From a bacterium (GTDB lineage: Bacteria; Patescibacteriota; Minisyncoccia; Phycocordibacterales; UBA6065): DNA of 15,181 nucleotides. The notes under the pieces were generated by a model, which did no database searches, was not told the DNA's origin, and was given only the letters and a program-made list of their open reading frames with translations. Positions within the stretch are counted from its first letter, which is position 1. Each line of letters opens with the position of its first letter. The stretch covers positions 1-15,181 of the forward strand of contig JAUSGU010000044.1 of assembly GCA_030648825.1 (NCBI GenBank), written 5' to 3'. Positions 10,835-15,181 of the stretch are shown here, one piece after another. Both the position numbers and the translations under genes were made by a program.

Positions 10835-11800
10835 TTATATGAGTGATCCTATGCACGGCCCGTAATTGAGCGAATCTCTCTGCGATAATTTCGGCACATT
10901 TTCTTCGGGAGAGAGCACATTTGTCCAGACCGACCCTACGGAAACCGGTATTTTGAAACAAATGGAAATATATCTGACAAAACCCGGTATGAGAGAATCG
11001 CTTCCCACGAGCATGATGCGGGAAATTGAGATATTGTTTTTTATTTTCTTCTCCTGAGTCTTCCAGAAAACCAACACTTTTTCTATTTCATCACGAATGG
11101 TTGAAAAAGTTTTATTTATGTCTTTTGATCTTATATCTATGGAGGAACTAAAAACAGCTATGCCGTTCTCCACTATAAAAATGACTGAATGATTTTCCAT
11201 TATCGTCAGTACCAAGAATATACCGATCGTATCAGGATAAAAGAGAGCTCGGGAGAGAGAGCGCGACTCAGTTTCAAAAGAAATCGGCGAGAGACCGCCG
11301 GACACCAATAGATCGGTATAAGCCGAAATTATTTTTTCCGAAACGACAGATACGGCAACCGTGGTTTCTCCGCGCACTATATCAATAGAAACAACATCGT
11401 ATTCAAAAATTGCTTCAATTGGAGGAATCGGCACATTTTCTTCCAAAATTGACTCTACGGCCTGACGGATTTCATTTGTTTCAATCGTCGGTACCGTCGT
11501 CCGAAATATATAAGCGTCACCTTCATGAATTATGCCATGCACATAATAGTATTTTTGCGTTTTGGTAAAAGCGAATAAAACAGAAACAGCTTCTGTTTTT
11601 TGGTTCTGGTTCATATTCTGTAGGCGAATATCGGGAAAAGGCATCATACCGAAATTTTTCGGCTGCATTTTGCCAGATTTCCGCTTCAATTCAAAGAAAG
11701 AAAGCCTACCGTCAGATATGGAAACGGAAACATTGGCGAGCAAAAGCGATTCTGGGACGGGAAAAGCTCTGGCCAGAAATTTTTTCACCGGAGAATTCAC
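10835..11800 (-). CDS. pilM: PilM-like actin-fold type IV pilus assembly protein
   Basis: A 321-residue cytoplasmic protein of the PilM/FtsA-like actin fold, which forms the inner ring of the pilus machine bound to the PilN tail. The order is right: an N-terminal SISDGRLSFFEL strand-turn (27-38), ESILEENVPIPPIEAIFEYDVV (as in PilM: helix, P, then strand), FETESRSLSRALF, and the late IMLVGSDSLIPGFVRYISICF helix before the usual C-terminal block. The nucleotide-binding DIG-type motifs look degenerate: the first Asp is S27, and the second phosphate loop reads VLTIMENHS. The start is GTG at 11800, fixed by TATACT exactly 6 nt upstream. It is first in pilM-pilN-pilO-small TM gene, right after the DedA gene. 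Confidence 0.83.
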   Translation of the reverse strand: MNSPVKKFLARAFPVPESLLLANVSVSISDGRLSFFELKRKSGKMQPKNFGMMPFPDIRLQNMNQNQKTEAVSVLFAFTKTQKYYYVHGIIHEGDAYIFRTTVPTIETNEIRQAVESILEENVPIPPIEAIFEYDVVSIDIVRGETTVAVSVVSEKIISAYTDLLVSGGLSPISFETESRSLSRALFYPDTIGIFLVLTIMENHSVIFIVENGIAVFSSSIDIRSKDINKTFSTIRDEIEKVLVFWKTQEKKIKNNISISRIMLVGSDSLIPGFVRYISICFKIPVSVGSVWTNVLSPEENVPKLSQRDSLNYGPCIGSLI

Positions 11801-11806
11801 ACATAC

Positions 11807-11812
11807 AGTATA
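11807..11812 (-). promoter_or_regulatory. -10 TATACT of the pil cluster, predicted leaderless
   Basis: Minus strand: the DedA stop TAG, then immediately TATACT, then GTATGT, then the pilM GTG. The 6-nt spacing supports the GTG start. No TGn and no convincing -35 at 17 nt. Confidence 0.55.
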
Positions 11813-12409
11813 CTACACCCTCCTCTGCTTCATCCATTCAAAAACGATCGGCAAAATTGAAATAAAAATTATGATAACAACAATGATGTGGAGATATCGA
11901 CTCATACCAGGAAACGCCGAACCGAGAAAATATCCGGACAAAGTGAGGAGAAGCGTCCAAAGCATACCGCCTATTATGTTATATGTGATAAATGTCCTGT
12001 AACGCATGCCACCTATACCGGCAACAATCGGCGCGAAAGTGCGAACAATAGGCACAAAACGAGCCAGAATTATGGTTTTTACGCCATATTTTTCGTAAAA
12101 CAAACGAGCCCGCTCGGCATGTTTTTTATGAAAAAAGAAAGAATCATCGCGAGAAAATAGAGCGGGACCGACACGTTTGCCGAATGTGTAGCCCACGCTA
12201 TCACCGAGTATAGCTGCTATGGCGACACCTATGATGAGCCAAGATATGTTCAAGTATCCTTGGGACGCAAAAAGTCCCGCCGTAAAAAGAAGCGAATCAC
12301 CTGGCAGAAAAAAACCAAAGAAAAGACCCGACTCGGCAAAAACTATGGCAAAAACACCTACGAGGCCGAGAGCACTGATGAGAAATTGCGGTTCTAGGTA
12401 TTGGAACAT
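11813..12409 (-). CDS. DedA family membrane protein
   Basis: A 198-residue DedA/VTT (SNARE-associated) integral membrane protein; members act as lipid (e.g. undecaprenyl-phosphate or phospholipid) flippases dependent on proton motive force. Features: FAESGLFFGFFLPGDSLLFTAG (about 25-46) with the E and PGD signature; ILGDSVGYTFGKRVG (about 68-82); FYEKYGVKTIILARFVPIVRTFAPIVAGIGGM (about 104-135), with the conserved R-x-x-P...R...P...AG-x-x-x-M pattern; and a C-terminal TM helix and basic tail. Length and motifs are normal. It has its own -10 6 nt upstream of the ATG, and its stop adjoins the pilM promoter. Confidence 0.93.
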   Translation of the reverse strand: MFQYLEPQFLISALGLVGVFAIVFAESGLFFGFFLPGDSLLFTAGLFASQGYLNISWLIIGVAIAAILGDSVGYTFGKRVGPALFSRDDSFFFHKKHAERARLFYEKYGVKTIILARFVPIVRTFAPIVAGIGGMRYRTFITYNIIGGMLWTLLLTLSGYFLGSAFPGMSRYLHIIVVIIIFISILPIVFEWMKQRRV

Positions 12410-12415
12410 TGTTTG

Positions 12416-12421
12416 AGTGTA
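12416..12421 (-). promoter_or_regulatory. -10 TACACT of the DedA gene, predicted leaderless
   Basis: Minus strand: TACACT, then CAAACA, then ATG at 12409. The hexamer is weaker (4 of 6 consensus bases) but has the 6-nt spacing. The rest of the 70-nt gap to the upstream gene shows no clear terminator. Confidence 0.4.
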
Positions 12422-12479
12422 ATGTGTTTAGTTTAGCGCGTCTTTATCATCTTCGCCCGTCCATCCATCTATTTGCCAA

Positions 12480-12848
12480 TTATCTTGCCTTTGTGCCTTC
12501 CGGAATATCTGGATTTGGTTCAAGAAGAGAAAATTTGCCATCCGCAGTAGAGAGAGCAAAGAGCATGCCATTTGATTCCAGACCTCGGATCGTGCGTGGT
12601 TCCAGATTTGTCACAAACATGCATTTCCGACCTACTAGAATCTGTGGATCCGGAAAATAGAGAGAAATCCCTGAAATAATTTGCCTGACATCGCTCTTTG
12701 TTTGCGTCATATTTGCAATATCCACGATACTAACCATGCCAAAATCCACAGATAGTTTCAAAAGCTTGTCGGTATCGACAATTTTTTCCGCAGAGAGAAT
12801 TTTCCCCACTTTTATCTCTATTTTCGCAAATTCTTCGTATGTAATCAT
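12480..12848 (-). CDS. Stand-alone tRNA-binding (MetRS beta / EMAP II-type) protein
   Basis: A 122-residue OB-fold protein equal to the C-terminal domain of bacterial MetG (methionyl-tRNA synthetase beta). Diagnostic parts: ITYEEFAKIEIKVGKILSAEKI, DTDKLLKLSVDFG, VRQIISGISLYFPDPQILVGRKC, VTNLEPRTIRGLESNGMLFALS and PEGTKAR. It binds the tRNA outer corner and is normally fused to, or dimerises with, a catalytic synthetase; no catalytic domain is present here. An insert of about 10 residues (IVDIANMTQTK) lies between the first two strand blocks compared with the usual form. It begins 9 nt after ruvX, in the same transcript, without Shine-Dalgarno sequence. It may support MetRS encoded elsewhere, or another tRNA process (inference). 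Confidence 0.88.
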   Translation of the reverse strand: MITYEEFAKIEIKVGKILSAEKIVDTDKLLKLSVDFGMVSIVDIANMTQTKSDVRQIISGISLYFPDPQILVGRKCMFVTNLEPRTIRGLESNGMLFALSTADGKFSLLEPNPDIPEGTKAR

Positions 12849-12857
12849 TGTATTTTT

Positions 12858-13259
12858 CTATTTTTTCAAATTATTTTTATTTTTCGTTCTGTCTATATAA
12901 CTTTGGAGAATTATAGAGGCGGCAGAAGCATCTGTCATGTTCGTCTTGCTCTGAAAGTGTGAAGCTTGATGCGACGACAAGATTTCGGTTTCATATATTA
13001 CTTCCATGCCGAGATCTCTCTCAAGCTCATTTTTAAAAGCTTTTATGTGCGACATAATCGGATTGTCGTTCATTTTATAATCTTTTGACTCGCCTATAAT
13101 GATTTTTTTTATGTCGTGTCCGTTCACCAGATTTTTTATCTCACCGAACAAAAAGTTATCGTTCGGTAAAACCGCTTTCGGAAAAGCCATCATACCTTTA
13201 TCATCCGAAATGGCAATCCCGACCCTCTTTTTTCCATAGTCAATTCCTAAAAGTCGCAT
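12858..13259 (-). CDS. ruvX: Putative Holliday junction resolvase RuvX/YqgF
   Basis: A 133-residue RNase H-fold protein of the YqgF/RuvX family, involved in pre-16S rRNA 5' maturation and proposed as a Holliday junction nuclease. The N-terminal GIDYGKKRVGIAISD (5-19) holds catalytic D7; IIIGES (53-58) follows; ETEILSSHQA (90-99) takes the place of the usual DERLTT..A, keeping the Glu (E92) but not the Asp-Arg; DASAASIILQSYID (110-123) gives the last Asp, D110. The start ATG is 4 nt beyond the ABC exporter stop, with TAATAT 6 nt before the ATG as a weak -10. Probably co-transcribed with the exporter and the tRNA-binding gene. Confidence 0.92.
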   Translation of the reverse strand: MRLLGIDYGKKRVGIAISDDKGMMAFPKAVLPNDNFLFGEIKNLVNGHDIKKIIIGESKDYKMNDNPIMSHIKAFKNELERDLGMEVIYETEILSSHQASHFQSKTNMTDASAASIILQSYIDRTKNKNNLKK

Positions 13260-13263
13260 ATAT

Positions 13264-15039
13264 TTATATTATGAACCCGCCGGCCTGCAGATTCCAGAGT
13301 TTTTTATAGAGGCCACCTTCAGTTTTTACCAGATCGTCATGAGTCCCCTCTTCTCGAATTATACCCTCTTCTATGACGACAATACGATCCATTTTGCGGA
13401 TGGTAGAGAGCCTATGGGCAATGACAACAGTCGTCCTGTCACGCATGAGTGTGTCTAGAGCGTCTTGGATGAGCGCTTCCGAATGTGAATCCAGACTGGA
13501 TGTCGCTTCGTCCAAAATGAGAATCGGCGCGTCTTTCAATATCGCCCGCGCGATTGCTACTCTCTGACGCTCACCTCCGGAAAGTTTGATGCCTCGCTCT
13601 CCGACGAATGTTTCGTATTTAAGTGGTAAATTTTCTATAAACTCATCGCAATGAGCGAGTTTGGCTACACGCATTACTTCTTCATCACTTGCCGTGCGTT
13701 TACCGTAACGAATGTTGTCCATGAGAGAACGGTGAAAGAGCACCGGGTCCTGAGGCACTAGACTGATATTTTCACGTAGACTTTCTTGCGTTACCTCTCC
13801 TATATTTACACCATCAATCAAAATGCTACCGGACGAAGTGTCATAAAGCCTCAAAATAAGGCGTACTATAGTGGTTTTTCCAGCACCACTCGGACCTATG
13901 AGAGCCATTTTCTCACCCGATTTTATAGTCAAATTTATGTCGCGCAGAACGGCTTTATTTTTATTGAAACTGAAGCCGACATTTTTAAATTCCACTTCTC
14001 CACGTACCACTCGTATCGGCTTCGCGCCAGACACGTCTTTTATTTCATGAGGCATATTCAATATATCCACCATTTCCTGCGAATCAGCCATGCTCTCATA
14101 AATATTTCTGATAATTCTGCTCAAACCCCAGAGTTGGTGAGCTAGACCTATGACATAAACTTGAAAGAGTACAAACGTACCTATAGTAACAACACCCTGT
14201 TCCCAAAAACGAACAGCGTAATAAAAAACAGCGAATTCAACGATAAATATGAGCAGAACCTGAACCGAGTCCACGATAGAACTCAAATCCCAGGTGAGAC
14301 GCTGTTTGCGAGCCTGATCATCTGTCACCGATTTGAAACCGAGAACTTCAAACATATACCCTGTGAACAAACTGACGGTATTGTGATTTGTAATACTGTC
14401 TGACAGAAAACCGGTCGTCCTGGAATCGGCGGCCGCCGAGGCAATATCGTATTTGACTTTCCATCTGGAAAATAACCAATTAAATAAGCTAAAAAATATA
14501 ACCCACACAAGTATAATTAGAGAGATAAATCTAGCTTGAATCCAAGTTACTATGATTGCTCCCAGAGCAGTCACAACGAGAGGAATAACTTGATAATAGA
14601 GAGTATCCGACAAGCGTTCAAAAGCGCGACTGAATCGGTTTATTTTCTGCACCAGACTGCCTGTGAAATTACTGGAGAAAAAATTGTAAGAATGGAGCAT
14701 CACATAATCAAAAGTATTCTGTTTGAGCTTGGCCATCACTTTTGATTGCATAGCGCTGGCCATAAATGTAGCACCACGAAAGAGAACCCAAATTACCCCA
14801 TGAATGACGACTATGATATACAGAATATGTATGAGTGATTCAGTTGCGGACACTTTATCGGAAAAGTTTTCCAGTACATCAAAAAATTTTTTGTAATACA
14901 GAGGCACGATGATATTAAAAAAACTTCCCAAAATATAGAAAACGGTACACATCCAAAACAAAAGTTTATACGGGCGAACACCCTGCCACAGAGCCTTGAA
15001 AATCAAGGCTGATTTGATTTTTGTTTGAGATTTTTTCAT
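13264..15039 (-). CDS. ABC exporter, fused permease and ATPase
   Basis: A 591-residue half-transporter of the MsbA/multidrug-export type that works as a dimer in the cytoplasmic membrane. Six TM helices fill about residues 25-320. The ATPase has Walker A GPSGAGKTT (382-390), a Q-loop in SLVPQDPVLF, signature LSGGERQRVAIARA (486-499), Walker B ILILDE (506-511) and an H-loop His in VIAHRLST (H542). The substrate is not predictable; lipids, peptides or drugs are possible. I start at the ATG at 15039 (MKKSQTKIKSAL), because the open frame upstream (to a GTG at 15159) adds 40 residues that overlap a hairpin and do not look like exporter sequence. A TTTAAT 10 nt before this ATG would give a leader of about 4 nt. 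Confidence 0.93.
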   Translation of the reverse strand: MKKSQTKIKSALIFKALWQGVRPYKLLFWMCTVFYILGSFFNIIVPLYYKKFFDVLENFSDKVSATESLIHILYIIVVIHGVIWVLFRGATFMASAMQSKVMAKLKQNTFDYVMLHSYNFFSSNFTGSLVQKINRFSRAFERLSDTLYYQVIPLVVTALGAIIVTWIQARFISLIILVWVIFFSLFNWLFSRWKVKYDIASAAADSRTTGFLSDSITNHNTVSLFTGYMFEVLGFKSVTDDQARKQRLTWDLSSIVDSVQVLLIFIVEFAVFYYAVRFWEQGVVTIGTFVLFQVYVIGLAHQLWGLSRIIRNIYESMADSQEMVDILNMPHEIKDVSGAKPIRVVRGEVEFKNVGFSFNKNKAVLRDINLTIKSGEKMALIGPSGAGKTTIVRLILRLYDTSSGSILIDGVNIGEVTQESLRENISLVPQDPVLFHRSLMDNIRYGKRTASDEEVMRVAKLAHCDEFIENLPLKYETFVGERGIKLSGGERQRVAIARAILKDAPILILDEATSSLDSHSEALIQDALDTLMRDRTTVVIAHRLSTIRKMDRIVVIEEGIIREEGTHDDLVKTEGGLYKKLWNLQAGGFII

Positions 15040-15181
15040 TGCGGTGTGTATTAAACAAAGTTCGAATGTATTTTGCTGATAATCCTGATGCCGACTAATC
15101 GCACGCTCCGCGTGCGTGGTGGCTCTAAACTGCCTCGTACGCTCGTATCGTTCCGCCACTGCCTCGCTTCTCTCGGCAACA
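15040..15181 (-). other. Gene-free upstream region of the ABC exporter with hairpin
   Basis: No gene is seen. A perfect 7-bp hairpin (15100-15106 with 15110-15116, loop TCC) lies here, and the segment to the right edge is rich in GAG/CGAG-type words on the minus strand, like the inserts in the hairpins at 821-935 and 4589-4707. ACTGCCTCG occurs twice as a direct repeat. It may be the right part of another nested terminator whose other arm is outside the window. Confidence 0.4.

Noticed and set aside
15040..15159. 40-residue N-terminal extension of the ABC exporter from a GTG
   Set aside because: The extension is rich in Arg/His/Gln, overlaps a hairpin and does not resemble exporter N-termini; the ATG at 15039 gives a normal-length protein.

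Overview
The window looks like a chromosomal segment of a bacterium with a small, compact genome, most likely a Patescibacteria/CPR member of the Parcubacteria type. This is inference. The signs are near-zero intergenic gaps, starts without Shine-Dalgarno sequences, a pilMNO-type type IV pilus cluster without outer-membrane genes, stand-alone short versions of housekeeping domains, and a secE-nusG-rplK cluster with no rplA after it. Absence of ribosomal protein L1 is reported for one large Parcubacteria clade. No phage, transposon, CRISPR array or plasmid gene is seen.

Layout. Positions 1-822 (+): the end of a RibD_C/DHFR-like reductase, then a dCTP deaminase/dUTPase-family gene. A long nested hairpin (821-935) separates these from a convergent minus-strand set: secE, nusG, rplK (2221-1011). 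Next, on the minus strand, come a SIMPL/DUF541 protein, folD, a polytopic membrane protein, a secreted single-TM protein, and a multi-TM protein ending in a DUF2914 domain (up to 6496). A divergent FkbM-type methyltransferase gene (6573-7373, +) follows. Positions 7384-8638 hold tRNA-His, two overlapping paralogous HNH-endonuclease genes and tRNA-Leu(GAG), all minus. rplS follows, then a divergent tRNA-Val/tRNA-Arg pair. From 9444 to the right edge everything is minus: a small TM protein, pilO, pilN, pilM, a DedA-family gene, a stand-alone MetRS beta-type tRNA-binding protein, ruvX and an ABC exporter.

Most genes are ordinary housekeeping. The most striking signal is in the starts. For six transcription units a -10 hexamer (TATAAT-like, three of them with the extended TGn) ends exactly 6 nt before the start codon. 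That predicts mRNAs beginning at or within a base of the A/G of the start codon, i.e. leaderless. Several of these promoters sit on or against the previous gene's stop codon. Genes inside operons instead start without any visible ribosome binding site. Stable-RNA and rplS promoters are built differently, with clear -35 boxes at 17-nt spacing.

Other points worth a look: the dCTP-deaminase-like protein lacks the deaminase catalytic Glu and carries a dUTPase-like motif III; tRNA-Leu(GAG) departs from consensus in both D loop and T loop; the 5' part of tRNA-Val is duplicated in its own leader; the HNH pair is wedged between two tRNA genes; the intergenic hairpins are long and nested; and PilM has degenerate nucleotide-binding motifs.
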